Assembly: GCA_024699855.1 (NCBI GenBank)
Contig: JAMPIQ010000002.1
Span: forward strand, 1,612,001-1,676,000
Length of the DNA stretch: 64,000 bases
Reading direction: 5' to 3'
Source of the DNA: Aphelenchoides besseyi
Lineage: Eukaryota > Nematoda > Chromadorea > Rhabditida > Aphelenchoididae
Under the pieces are notes generated by a model that saw nothing but the letters and a program-made list of their open reading frames with translations, did not search any database and was not told the DNA's origin. Positions 34,013 to 45,566 of this stretch are shown piece after piece. The first letter of the stretch is position 1. Every line of letters begins with the position of its first letter. Position numbers and translations under genes: made by a program.

Positions 34013-35471
34013 TTATTCGTCTCGTGGTGTTGGCAAAGTGAAGTTAAAGGACTTAAAGTCGTGATAGAAGAGCCGAACAATCATTTCAGTTAGATACGAT
34101 GATTTGAGTATCCGATCTTTCAAAAACGATCGGAGTTTGAAGCCATTAGTCGAGTGCACTGTTCTTGTGCTCGTCATCTTTTTCTTGATGTACGTTAAGA
34201 TTTCGACTGAAACATTTTGAGCTTTCAATATCGGTTCCAGTTCACGTTTGAAGAACACGCCCGAATCATCGTGGTATTTGAGAAAAGTGAATTTGTCATA
34301 TGTTTCATACAAGTCGCAAAACCAATTAGTAGGCATCAGATGATCAGTCTCCGTGCTAATCCAATCGCGAACTTGAGACATTTTCCGTAAGCTCTTTGTT
34401 ACTTCCTCCAAGAAGCACGTCATGTTCGCTCCGCAGCCATAGCAATTGTGTTTGCAGTCTCTTGGTGTACCTCTAAAAATAAACAGCAATATGTTAAGAA
34501 GATCTTTCACTTAAAAGACGCATTGATGTAGATAACCCGAAATGAAACGATCGATTGGCTCTCGAGTGATCTAAAGACTCGATTTAATTATTCAGTCGAT
34601 GAACAAACCAAAATGTAGACCCATCCGTTTTCCTTTGTCCAACCCAACTTTTCACCTTCAGACACGTGGTGGATGGTTGTGTTCGGGAAGTGCAAACAAC
34701 CGCTTAAACTCCAAAATACATTTCGAGTAGTTTATTCTTACGGGGTCAATGCACTGTCGACCAAATCATGTCCGGCTAACAGATAGTTCAATGGATTGGT
34801 CAACATGCATGAAAGCTGCTTCATGATTCTGGACATCGATTTCCGAACCGTACACGACGCAAATTTAGCTGGAGTTGCAGTCTGAAAACAAACAATGAAC
34901 ACATTCAGGAATAACGATCTCCACGTAAATGTTTGGTTCTTCCTTGAGTTTTATGAAAGGCTTCAAACAGTTTTTGGCATCTCTGCCTTTACAAATCCCA
35001 TCTGATCCGTAAGCCCAATTGCGGACTGGAAGCTTCTACAAGAATAACTATGAAAATGAATAAAAGTCACGAATTCACGTCGCTGTTCAATTCTCGAATA
35101 TTTTCTTCAGTAAACCCGTTAGGTGGACATTCCGGTCGAACTAAGCAGCCAGTTTGATTATAAGCATTCCAGTGAGGAAAAGTGCAAACCGAAGTTATCA
35201 AGTCGACAGAGTTATCTGCTTTTCAGTCAAAAGCAACAATTGGTCCAGAAACTTCAAGTTTGCACTTCTCTTCATCACAATCGTTCTTACTAATGGAGGT
35301 TGTGGTGGCATTTTGCTGAATAATCTGTGTGTCGTTCTGCTCACACCACCTGCTGTCCATTATAGTTTGCTTCACTGGATCGGTTGTTCTCATGATGTAA
35401 GTTCCAAAAAAGAAACCGACGACTAATCCACAGATCAAAACGATCTCCGGTTTGACACTCGAAAACGACAT
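34013..35471 (-). CDS. Carbohydrate (chondroitin-4-type) sulfotransferase paralog with a damaged splice site
   Basis: Exons about 35471-35253, 35215-35079, 35035-34925, 34881-34742, 34702-34609, 34570-34515 and 34472-34013. A signal anchor (IVLICGLVVGFFFG) precedes a lumenal domain with SCTVRKSMSR (PAPS-binding region), ITREPIDRF (second PAPS motif), and CYGCGANMTCFLEE, NWFCDL and HST near the end, as in the nematode Sulfotransfer_2 family that sulfates chondroitin-like chains in the Golgi. Two joints are abnormal. Between exons 1 and 2 the frame is one base out. After YLHQCV the donor reads TTAAGT where the paralog at 35860-37218 has GTAAGT, so the +1 G is lost. It may be a decaying copy or use unusual splicing. 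Confidence 0.65.
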
Positions 35472-35859
35472 CTAAACACAACTCGGTCATCAGTTATACT
35501 ACGATTAAGAGACGATCAAACGCGCACGTTGTATGAACCAGAAAATATTAACTCTAGTAGGAACTAGGACGCTTAAACGATCAGAACAACAATCTCAAAG
35601 TCAATTGATTTTAAGTCCAAAATTTGAATGCAAATCCACTGCACTAGCGATTGGTTGGCTGACTTTCCATCTCATTGATGAGGAAGCGAACTGTTTAGAT
35701 CCTGATCCGCTCGACAACCACGTTCGTTGTTTACAAGCCGTGTTCACGTATTAACATGTTCATTTCAATGGGAAGTGAATTTGCTTGTGATCACATGTGG
35801 CACTCACGTACTGAGGTTTTTACTAGCTTTGAATAAGCGACCTGCCAATTACGAACTTG

Positions 35860-37218
35860 CTAAACGTTTTTATTTTTTGCTATCATAGGTAAAGTAAAGT
35901 TAAACATCTGATAGTCGTGATAATAAATCCGCAAAAACAATTTCAAGAGATACGGAGATTCCAGAATTCGCTGTTTTAAGAAGGGCTTCAATTCGAAGTT
36001 TGTAGTCGAGTGCTGTGTTCTCACTGTGGTTATGCTTCTGCCAATGAACTGAAGAGCATCGGAAGAGGCGTTCTGAGATCTTAGAAATACTTCTAATTCT
36101 TCTTTGTAGAACTTCTCGGAATCGGAGTGATAGCGAATGAACGTGAAGTTTCTCATATGCTTTTCGAGCTCACAGAACCAAGTTTGCGGTTTCAGATGAA
36201 TGGTCAGTTGATCGGCTTTTCCCTCACCATCACTTGACATTCTGTTCAAATGTTCGTAAGCTCTTTCCAGGAAACAAGTCATGTTGGCACCACAATCGTA
36301 GCAAAAGTGAATGCATCCTGCCTCTCGTCCTCTACAAACATTGTCGTTAATTGATTGCTTGGCTTGAACTTACAGGATACACATGTGTGCAAAAGCACTC
36401 AGGAATCGATCCAGTGGATCTCGAATCACAAACCCCAATTTCCAATCCTTGTTCGTTGCAAGGCCCAGCTTCTCTATTGCTTCTTGGATCGTAAAAAATG
36501 AATTGGGGCCTTTGTTAGTGCAATAGTTGCTAAACGACAGGCAATTTCCAAGACCAAAAGTCAACTTACCGATCGAACGCTTCAGCGATCAGATCTTTGC
36601 CTCGATTCAAAAACTTTATTGGATCATCCAAAAGACACGCAATGGACTGCACGACCACTGAAGCCGATTTGTGGACTTTGCAGAAACCCAATTTCAACGA
36701 TTTTGCGGTCTAGAAATCAGTTACAATCAGATTTTTGATGCTTACGAAAAGCGCGGAAAACACTGTGGATTTTGGGAATTTGGGCAAACAACTTTGTGCT
36801 TTTTCGCAGAGTTCTCTTTGATTGTCGTATCTCCACGTGATTAATGGAAGCGACTAAAAAACAACTGAAATATGAAAAAGTGCAAACTCACATCTGAATT
36901 TTGGCTCGTAATGTTTTCGTTCTCAAAGCCCTCTGTTGAGCACTGAACTCGTTCTGCTATTTGCTGATACTTTTCCGTCTGTGTATTTGAATGATCGAAA
37001 TCTAAAAACAAAAGTAACGTCAAATATAACCGTTGCTTACCATCTTCTTCCATGGTAAACTGAGTCAAATTGAAGAACGTTTCATTGTCGAATCTTAACG
37101 GAGCCTTGATTCTGTCGAATGATTCAGATCGTGTGTTTACAAATTGAAATATCCATATGGTCACAATAGAGCCAAGAACACCGGCCAAAATGCAATCCCA
37201 TCTTAAGCCTTTGAACAT
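35860..37218 (-). CDS. Carbohydrate (chondroitin-4-type) sulfotransferase, 387 aa
   Basis: Six exons (37218-37041, 37001-36892, 36853-36746, 36709-36570, 36529-36374, 36331-35860), introns 36-42 nt GT-AG, close in frame. A signal anchor (CILAGVLGSIVTIWIFQF) leads to the catalytic domain: LGFCKVHKSAS for the 5'-PSB region of PAPS, GFVIRDPLDRFLSAF for the 3'-PB motif, CYDCGANMTCFLERAYE, TWFCELEKH and a C-terminal STTNFELKPFLKQR. Family members transfer sulfate from PAPS to Golgi glycans. The paralog on its left shares exon borders and the NMTCFLE segment; together they look like a tandem duplication. Confidence 0.82.
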
Positions 37219-38114
37219 CGTTTTCCAGAACAAAATGAATAGGTGAGTCCACCACAACCCAATTCGGAAACTTATTCTCTCGAATTGTCGTCTAAATCTT
37301 TACGCCCACTTTTACGTTAGTCGAAAGAGATTGAATTTGACCAAAGTCGTTGTTCTAATCTTTTGGTTCGTTTGATTCGAAACTTCATGCAATTGAAAGC
37401 GTTCAATAAGTTGGCTTGTTCAAATGCAACATAATCCTCGATTTCAATCGGACCCCGTGACTTTTATGATTGCAGTTTTACACGTTGTCATTGTATTCGT
37501 TCAGTTCTGATTGTAATCCTTAACAAAGTTTGTTCTAAAGAAGATAGAACAAGTAACCGTTGACAACAAATCACAGATTCTAATTCGGCTTTTGCTTCAA
37601 CAGACTTCTGCAATCTGTTCGGCGATTGAGAGAAAGATATTCAAAGAACTGAAAACCTTATTTCCGAATTCGTGACCCAAAAATGGCGCAAAAAAGATTA
37701 GGAAGTTCAAATATTGTTGGAGCAGAGGTACAAAGACAACCCAATCAGTTACGTCCAATCGAGCACATTTAATTGTACCATCTTAATTGAAGTGTCAGCA
37801 TCTTGAGCATATCCACTGATCATTTCAACTGTTGAGGTTATTTGTTTATGGAAATCACTTGTTACAACAAAAGTTTCGTTGAAAACTAATGATCTTTTCT
37901 TTAGCCACGAAGTCATTGGTATGTTGGCTTAGCCTAAATGCACTCGAGTTTTAAGGTCATAAATTGAGAGTTGGTTTTATCGGCTGTTGATCTTGGGCGC
38001 TCGAAATCTCAATTCTTCATTGAAGTTTAGAGTGTGATGTCGTTAGAAATCTATTAATAAAAATGTAATCAATAAGAGTTAAATCATTATAGATACTGTT
38101 CAAAACTCCATAGA
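37219..38114. other. Intergenic
   Basis: About 900 bp with no supported gene. An isolated 29-codon ATG ORF lies at about 37683-37772; no exon joins it. Confidence 0.3.
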
Positions 38115-38387
38115 GTGAAAATGTTACAGTATGTTAATGATCAGTTGAATGCAAATGCATTTCAGAACCAACAAAATTCGAATAACAAATTTGGGTTCTT
38201 TAGATTTCTGCTAAATTGTTCGACTGTTCTAGCTGATTCAAAGACCAATCCAGTAGTCACAGCATCAATCTCGGTACTTCAAGTTGGTTCACTACTTTTT
38301 CTTTTATGGACACCAGCAACTTCGATACGCCAATTAGATCGACCTGAGGTGCAACAAACATTTTGCGATCAGTGCATCAACGTCTGA
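38115..38387 (+). CDS. Possible 90-aa protein with one membrane segment
   Basis: A complete single-exon frame. Its first third is rich in Asn and Gln (NDQLNANAFQNQQNSNN); a hydrophobic segment (SISVLQVGSLLFLLW) follows. No family, no acceptor or promoter motif upstream; it may be a chance ORF. Confidence 0.28.
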   Translation: MKMLQYVNDQLNANAFQNQQNSNNKFGFFRFLLNCSTVLADSKTNPVVTASISVLQVGSLLFLLWTPATSIRQLDRPEVQQTFCDQCINV

Positions 38388-38600
38388 GGGTTCCATTGTT
38401 TTATGATTTACACCACCCGAATTTAATAACTTCCAATCACGCTTTTAACTCTATTCTTTAGTTATACGATTCGTTGTTTGTCGGCAATTTTTTTCGCAAA
38501 AACTACAACTTATGGATAAGCAAACAGAAGGAATTAGTTACACCTGACGCTGAAATATCAACACAGCAAACAATAAACTGATCATTTACATAGCTGAATG

Positions 38601-39060
38601 TCACGTTTCTTCTTTATTTCTATAGCAACTGGAAACGTAGATTTGTGTTGCAAGTTGAAGAAGACGATCAACACGTTCAGTGACGTTGAACGGCGGATTG
38701 ACTGACGAGTTGACCCAACTTTCTGCCAAATTACGACATTCGGGACAGTCGGCCGGAGTTGAAGCTCCCGGAAAGTAAACAGATTGTTGTGGATAGTTCG
38801 CTGAAGCGCTGGGATTGTAAGTAATTGGTTGAGTGCTTTTTCTTCGTTGGTTCATTGCATTTCGGTACTCCAACAAACACATGCATTTTGAACAGTTGCA
38901 ATAAATAAAAGGACAAAATTTATGGTTTCTGAGCGCGACTCTTCGACCGTGCATTTGACATCGACCACATGTGTGAGTGCGAGTGTTGGCTGAAGATTCA
39001 TGGTTGAACAGATTTGTAATTTGACTCACCGGATTTCTTGATCTCCGTGTTGTTGATCAT
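38601..39060 (-). CDS. DM-domain protein with one DM module, 139 aa
   Basis: Two exons (39060-39030, 38989-38601) over a 40-nt intron; the start is set by the frame that lines up the module and by an acceptor-like tccag 2 nt before the ATG. The DM module (about residues 15-60) is complete: TCGRC, MH, NHKFC, CNCSKC, then a basic helix (LLEYRNAMNQRRK). DM proteins bind DNA as dimers and steer male or neuronal fate. The tail is short with no DMA domain. It is 326 bp from the two-module DM gene on the same strand. Confidence 0.8.
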
Positions 39061-39386
39061 CTCTGGAGCACTGAAGACCGTCTAAGTGGTTGTGAGTGGA
39101 GAGATTTGAACTCCGGGAACCAACATCACGACCTCGACTTCTACTTTGCATTTTTTCGTTCTCATTATTGCAAACCATTCGGCAATTTAAACAAAATAGG
39201 ATTTGCATTTTCACTTTCAAATCAATTGCCGAACAACATGAGAACATCAAGTTAAGGCGTGGGCTGTCGATCAACACTTTTGGTTACTTAGACTAAGCAT
39301 TGAGACTTTCGATCGTGGGCTGCGAAATCGTGAATGTGTAGTGGAATATAGACAAGTTCCCATAAGCTTGTTATTGCTTGCTTAAT

Positions 39387-40237
39387 TTATTGATTGTTGT
39401 ACACAAAGAAAACGTTGACTGTCGGGTAATTAGCTGTTTCGAGATCTGGAGTTGCGGGGAAAACAAAAGGAGTGAAGTTTTGGACGAATAAGTTTGGAGC
39501 TTCAAAGGATCTTGATGGCATAGTGGTTAGTTGTTGTGTTGATTGAGGAGGTTTATTTTGGACCAAACAGAACGTCTTGAATGACTCCGATTGCTTAGCG
39601 AACTCGACCGGATAATCAATTGGTTTGTTTGAAGGTTCGGGATTTGAGACTAAAAAGAAGTGAAGAGGAGGAGTTTTTGAGTCTGAAAGCACTCGAATAT
39701 AACGATTAAGAGCTCAATTACCGTTGAGTTCAATTGTTCTCAAGTCTCGTTCGCATGTTGAAACGATCTCTCGGTCCACAAGTCGTCGATTAGCAATCAG
39801 ATTGCAGAGATCGCAACGACAAGATCGATGAGGACAAGAGCCGCTGTGAGCCTGAAAATAAGTGGTTTAGATTGCGGGGTTTACGTTTATGTTAATTTGC
39901 CTTTCGAAACACGAAAACGCCGTGGTTTCTGCAGCGTTGACAGTGATAAGCCGTGGGTTTGTCCGAATCCATGCGTTGTTGTTGACGAGTCAGTTGGATT
40001 TGTCGGGACATGATTCGACGACGATGACGAATCAATGTGCACTAAAAACGGACATCAGATGTCGGAGATTGAACTCACTTTCGGACAATCACACTTAGAG
40101 AATGGACAGTCGTGACGAATGAAGTTGACGTGGAGGTTGTGTTGACGACACAAAGTGCAGAATTTGATTCGACGATCTGAAACCAGCGAGTGAACTTGTT
40201 GATGTGAGTTCTCACCTTTGTTCAGCATCTCCGACAT
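39387..40237 (-). CDS. DM-domain transcription factor with two DM modules (MAB-3 type), 228 aa
   Basis: Five exons (40237-40216, 40176-40079, 40041-39901, 39851-39722, 39682-39387) close in frame. Module 1 (about residues 10-55): FCTLCRQH, RHDC, CDCPKC, then RRRIMSRQIQLTRQQQ. Module 2 (about 70-110): CQRCRNH, SGSCPH, CRCDLC. Introns interrupt module 1 before its last cysteine and module 2 after FRK, the same places as in the gene at 4561-5656, so the two are paralogs. Intron 3 (39852-39900) begins GC and not GT; no GT donor restores the module. The C-terminal part is rich in Pro, Ser and Phe. Confidence 0.83.
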
Positions 40238-40670
40238 TCAATTCAATGAATACGTGAGTTGGAAGTGCGAGAGATGCATTGTGCAGAAAGCTACAGAGGT
40301 CCGGTAGAATTTGAATTCCAAGCCGAAGGATACTCGAGTAGTATCTGAAGATCTTCGGGTGTGATAAGACACAGCTGTTTCTTTGCGAGTGCAAGAAGCA
40401 GAGGAGTTGGAGTCCATTTGAGTGAGAAGTGAAGACACACACATCCAATCTGATTTATAACCGTGCAGTTTCAAAAGCTAATTCGGGTGTTTAGCTACGA
40501 TGTTATTAGCTGATTGTTTTCGCGGAATAAGTTTGCTAAACGGCGATTGTTATCGACGGAAGTGAATTGCACTTTAAATGAGAACTCGGACGAGATCATT
40601 GAACTCGAAGGTAGTCAGTTGTTATTGTGAACCCGTTTATTTGTTATGGCACTGAAGAGCTGAGAATAAG
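40238..40670. other. Intergenic
   Basis: About 430 bp between the DM gene start and the fucosyltransferase stop; overlapping minus ORFs (40212-40474) have no supporting feature. Confidence 0.3.
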
Positions 40671-42164
40671 TCACGAGTTAGTTTGTCGTTTGATGAGGCG
40701 TGGAACAAAATCGAAGTCACAGAGGCGTTTCGGTGAATAGAAATCAGCCATGTTCTTGTACGCTGATACGCGTCCCGGTTCATACAACTTGCCACAGGCT
40801 CTGCAAAGAGCTCTATAGATGGGGTTCGGAGATTGCCGTTCGTAGTGTCGAGTCCATTCGAAGTATTTCAGGTACTCGTCTTTGTTGTTCATCAGAAGCC
40901 CCAAGTATTCTGTCAGAGCATCCATTGAACTACAAGAACGATAATTGAATGGCTGTTTGCGGTCACTTACTCGAATTGATCGACTGCAATAAACGATCCT
41001 TCGGGCACTAAATTGACATAATCGGATTTGCGTAGAACTATTGGGACGATGAGTTTCTTGAAACGATAGAACTTCTCAGTCACATAGCCATCACAAACGG
41101 CGTTCTCGAAAGCAAAATAGAAGTGATAGTCACGAGTGTTGTTGACCTCGCAGTTCTCTTTATTACACTCCTTGTAACACTTTCCGAACAAATCGACCAG
41201 CTTCGGATGACGTCTGAAAAGAAGGTGAATGTAATCAGATGGACTCACTTTTGGAGAGCACTCAAATAGACTTCTCGTTTGCTGTTTGTGTTGCAGTGTG
41301 AGATCAATGCAAATGCTGGTTTTGTTTTCGACATGACCGTTGACTTCACTTTCTCCCACTCGGCTTCTTCGTTTGTCTGAAACCTGTGAAGATAGTCAAT
41401 GAACAGTTTTACCTGATGCTCAGATCGATTAGGACGACCGAAATAACCCATTTCTTTCGGAACCAACTCATCGTATCCCGATTGAATATCAGCACCAGGA
41501 AACCAACCGATTGTATAGTTTATTTGAAATGGTGGCAACCTGAAGTCTAATGTGAGGACTGACTGTTCCGACTGACCATTTGAAGTTCTGCATGTACGCT
41601 TGACCGGGAGCTTCCCTGAAGAGCAGGAAGATTGTCTGATTGAATGAATAGCGTTTTGGTTGATCTGAAATCAACAGGTTGAGAGTCTTGTTTGTAGTCC
41701 TCACTTTTCCGTATTTCACTCGGCTGCAGAAAAACACCATCGGATTGGGATAGAAGCTTCCGGTCCATTGTGTAGTCACAGCGAAATGGACAGTTGGAGT
41801 TGATCGTTTGGTTGAGTGTTTGGTCGTGTCTCTTGGGGTCTTTGTCTCGAGTTGCTCTTGTCATCACGAGCATCCGTTTGATTGTGTTGGATGAAGACGG
41901 TGATTCAGATTGCGGGTTTTGGACTTTCAAGGTCTGTTCTTTTAGGTCCCGATATCGTTGAGCAATAGAAGAGCTTTGGTTTGTGGCTACAAGAGTGTTT
42001 CCTGCATTTGGAGTGTCATAACGAGCAAGCAGTTGAGATGCGGAGGTTCTGGTGATCAGAGAAGAAACAAGTCCCGAGTTGTAGTTGCTGTCAAGAACAA
42101 AGAAACCGAAGAGCAGAAGAATCACGACAAGAAAAGCAACGATTTTGGGTCGAAGTCCATGCAT
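40671..42164 (-). CDS. Alpha-1,3-fucosyltransferase (GT10), type II membrane protein, 434 aa
   Basis: Six exons (42164-41705, 41664-41577, 41539-41413, 41376-41249, 41213-40971, 40929-40671), introns 35-41 nt, close in frame. An acceptor (cactttcag) 7 nt before the ATG sets the start. A signal anchor (IVAFLVVILLLFGFFVLD) and long Ser/Thr/Gln stem precede the GT10 domain: CPFRCDYTMD, FLLFREAPGQAY, FALISHCNTNSKRE and the family hallmark FYFAFENAVCDGYVTEKFYR. It should transfer fucose from GDP-fucose to GlcNAc residues of Golgi glycans. It lies inside the DM-domain gene group on the same strand as two of them. Confidence 0.9.
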
Positions 42165-42792
42165 CAGCAGTCTGAAAGTGTCCGTCAAATTACTCGACAA
42201 TTCTCACGATCGCAATGAAAATTGATGATCGAATCGACGTTTTCTGTTTGTTCAAACCAAACAACTAAAAGACACGTCGAGGAACCACACCCCAGCAGAC
42301 AACCGGGAATCAACGGTTATGGAGAAGTGTTGAAGTTCTCGCAACATCCGGCCTATCAGAACCGTTTGTTTACTTAGTAGTCGTGTTTATCAAATCAAGA
42401 GCAGAAGTTGAACTCGTCATTCTGATCGACAGTTGGAATGATGAAGATGTTTAGATTGACCATACGATTCTTTGAGTGAAAATGAGTTTGTCTGCGAACA
42501 AACTTCTGCTCAAACATTCGGATGCTCAGCGATAAACTTGTCATTTCATTCCGCTATTTCCTGAGCATTTTCGCTGATAAGAACTTGATCGTGTGTAAGT
42601 CGCTGCATTTGACAAGATCGGAGGTTGTCGAGTGTTTGATTGCTCAGAGACCTTGACACGGAATCTGAGGTTCTCTTAACAAAGAAATTGAATCAGAAGT
42701 AAAATTAGACTGCTCTTTCCAGGAGGTTGCACTTTTGATTTGTAAGTCTTAGTCACTTTTTGTGTCCGATAGAAGAATGATTAATCGCAAGA
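42165..42792. other. Shared upstream region of the fucosyltransferase and a DM gene
   Basis: 628 bp between divergent genes; no defined promoter motif is seen. Confidence 0.3.
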
Positions 42793-43265
42793 ATGACGGT
42801 CGTGTGCTTACAAGAAGCCTTTGAACTCATTTCTTTACGATATTCAGCCACGATGTTCAGGAGCTTTGAGTTCGCTGTCAGTGAGTTGAACTTCTATCCA
42901 TTCTTATGCTGTTTAGTTGATGGGGCCCAGAAACGTGTTTATTTCTGTCAACGTTGTTTGAATCACGGTCGAGCAGAACTGCGTAGAAACCACAAATCGA
43001 ACTGTTCATACGCTCATTGTCGTTGTGCGGAGTGTTTCTTGGTGGAACGAAGACGCGAGTTGAATACCCGACTGCACAGTTTGGAGACCAGCAACGATCT
43101 CGAAGAGCATTCTGGAAGATGTGTGGTTGATGCGCAGAGTTCGAGTGGCTTTCAATTACTCCAACACCAACGACTCAAAGGCGGTAAGTGAACTGAGAAG
43201 CAGGTTGGTTGGCAAGAGCATTGCAAGCTTCAAAATTGGGACCAGCATTTCAAACATACGGTTGA
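42793..43265 (+). CDS. DM-domain protein with one DM module, about 130 aa
   Basis: Exons 42793-42880, 42917-43183 and 43228-43265 close in frame (introns 36 and 44 nt). The DM module (about residues 35-80) is complete: FCQRCLNHG, NHKSNC, CRCAEC, FLVERRREL. The module is intact even without splicing intron 1; a later ATG at 42853 is an alternative start. The tail is short and ends QTYG. This is the fourth DM gene in the window and the only one of the local three on the plus strand. Confidence 0.75.
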
Positions 43266-43517
43266 AATAAGTAGAGACCTCAACCATTGAGCGTGCGTTC
43301 TTGTAATATTCAATACGACCATTAACAAGTCAAAGAAACAAGTATGAAACAGCAGCTGAACTCAATTGGATTCAGAAGACTACTACTTTTTCGAACAGGT
43401 GAGTTCACTTGGGTTTTGCCTTCAACCCAACTCTTTTGAAGAGATTCGAATCCAACAACTCTAACAGACCACGGTCAATTTGACGGCATTTGAAACACGT
43501 CCAATCGGTGACTACAG

Positions 43518-43833
43518 AGTCTGGTTCGAACTCTGTTAACCGAGACAGTCGAAGAGCACTAGTTGCTCTGTCTATTCCTCCGGTTATCACTTCAATTTTG
43601 TCTTTTCTTTGCATTCTTTTCTCAATCACTCATTGTCTTGAATGGGAATTGCCGACTTGTTTTGCTCAGTTCTGTACACTTCAGCCTCTTTGTTCAACTC
43701 ACTGATCAAAATCGTTCTTATTCGAAACTTTCGAAGAACAACCTTCCGGTACTTCGGATTGACCGATGGACAGAATGCGAGCACAGGAGCTAGAAGCCAT
43801 CCAACAGCTCAGATCGCAGATCAACACTCGTAG
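43518..43833 (+). pseudogene. GPCR-like fragment covering TM6 and TM7 only
   Basis: Two segments (43518-43634, 43670-43833) joined by a 35-nt GT-AG intron encode RDSRRALVAL leading to a hydrophobic TM6 (PPVITSILSFLCILFSI), then LYTSASLFNSLIKIVLIRNF and a hydrophilic tail ending DQHS. The order R-rich loop, TM6, TM7, FR-type end is that of a 7TM receptor C-terminus. No exons for TM1-TM5 fit in the 250 bp behind the DM gene, so it is probably a remnant. Confidence 0.3.
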
Positions 43834-44308
43834 TCTGTTTAGCGGATTGCTGAACAAACTCAAAAGCTGTCGATTGAGCGCAAGAAACCGAGTACTCGGA
43901 AGCCATTCACGACCAACAGCTTCGTTCACATTTCTTTGCATTGAACTCTGTTCGTCCGGCAGCCGATCATTCGGTGCAGTCTGTCCAGCGATCTTGTTGT
44001 TTTTACACGATTTCCCGCTTCCTTTTGCGCTTCTTTTCGTTTGCGACCGAAACAAAAATCGCGATCAGCTCGCTCATCTCTCGTCGTTCTGGCGACCTCC
44101 GTTGAAGTTCGTGTTGCTTTTTTGACAACAAACTTTCTCTGCTCGTCGATCGTTTATCCAACGTCCCAAATCGTCGCAATCACTCAATGAGATCTCCAAT
44201 TCAACTGAGTAAGTTCGTCGATTCACCTCTCTGATGGCCACAAGAACTCGTTTCCATTTGCTTTTAACTTCGTTCTCGTCACATTGACCGCAAATTCTCT
44301 CAATCGGC
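43834..44308. other. Intergenic
   Basis: Short ORFs in several frames on both strands; nothing supported. Confidence 0.3.
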
Positions 44309-44965
44309 ATGTCGAACGACAAACATCAGGATTTCTCGATTGCCGATTTTATCTCGTCCGAATCAAACAAAGAAAATGAAGGAACCGTTCAACAGAAGAA
44401 GCCAACAAAACCGAATTCAGAAGAACAACCAGTGGTAGGTCGAGCGCTTCATTCCGTCCATTGTTTCGTCTTTTAGGACTTCTGTGCTTTTTGCAACAAG
44501 AGAACTAATCAAGACCTACTGTTCCACATCGTTCATGAACACGGAACCTACCGAACGGTTCTTGGACGTTTAGTTTTTCTCTGCGGCTTTTGCAACTTCC
44601 GTTCGTTTTCACCCCAGCAACGTTTTATACATCTTTCTACGAGCCATCGATCTGTTCTGCCAACAGATAAGCATACTCGTGATATGTACTCGGTAATCCC
44701 TCATTTCGTCTACTCGCTGTTGACTACTTCGTTTCAGTATCATTGTCATTTGTGTCCGGAGAGTCGCAACAATGGTGTAAGTCTGCTGCACCATTTCTGG
44801 ACAGAACATCCGGACGCTGAGCTTCCAGTCGAGGAGTCGGAAACTGACCCGTTACTTGAACAAGAGCGAAAGATTGCGAACCTAACTGGTCAAATTCGTT
44901 CAATTTCGCACGACTTATTTCCGCTTCTTTCCCGAATCGAAAGTCTAACAAAATGTCACAAATGA
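44309..44965 (+). CDS. C2H2-like zinc-finger protein, 189 aa
   Basis: Three exons (44309-44434, 44477-44692, 44738-44965), introns 42 and 45 nt, close in frame. After an acidic, lysine-rich N-terminus come three atypical finger units: CAFC...HIVHEH, CGFCNF...HLSTSH and CHLCPE...HHFWTEH. Each has two cysteines and two histidines at C2H2-like spacing but without the usual linker. The C-terminus has a predicted helix (QERKIANLTGQIRSISHDL). A role in nucleic-acid binding is inferred; no family assigned. Confidence 0.65.
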
Positions 44966-45062
44966 TGAGATCGATTGGGCGATTAAGACAATCACTTCAC
45001 TGGTATAAGGTTCTGTAGGCGAGTACCAGCTTCACTGGTGCTAATTTTTAAAAATTTCCTCT
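44966..45062. other. Short convergent gap
   Basis: Fewer than 100 bp between the zinc-finger gene and the end of a candidate minus-strand gene; nothing seen. Confidence 0.3.
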
Positions 45063-45566
45063 TCAAATGTTCGTTAACCGAAATGTGGTCAATTTTGTTG
45101 GTTGCTCTAAGCAACAGTTTGCTAAAATAAACACGTTTACAACTGTGTCTTTGATGCAAAGGAGAGCAAGTTGCTGCACTAATCGATTGTTGTAATCAGA
45201 ATGTGGAACATGAAAAGTGCCGTATCTTTCGGCGACTGTGACATTGATGTTGTGATAGGATTGAAAGAAGCGATTCAATGGCTGAGACAATCGCAAAGAA
45301 AGTGGTGGCTTGAACTCAGTTTGTTGGCATATTTTAGAGCCAATCAATGGAACTTAGTTGGTCCATGAGGTCTCGTTTTGTACTCAACAGATATGGTCGT
45401 CACTTATACGATTTATCGAATTGTCGTCAGCAAGAAACCATCTTAAGTCTAACAGTCGGCGTCTCAAGAAGCAGTGTATATCGAGCAGAATTTTGTAGAA
45501 GAGTAGCCTTCTTCTACTACACAGTTTTGTAGCTTCAATAATTTCTGGTGATTCAAACACAAGAAG
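45063..45566 (-). CDS. Hypothetical gene, 5' end not resolved
   Basis: The last exon (45352-45063) encodes a coding-like PLIGSKICQQTEFK, LNRFFQSYHNINVTVAERYG and ends RLTNI before TGA. It joins in frame over a 36-nt GT-AG intron (45353-45388) to an upstream exon reading LLLDIHCFLRRRLLDLRWFL. Above that, two frames compete and no ATG can be assigned. No family recognised. Confidence 0.35.

Noticed and set aside
37683..37772. 29-codon ATG ORF with plausible composition
   Set aside because: Too short, no exon joins it and no known peptide matches.
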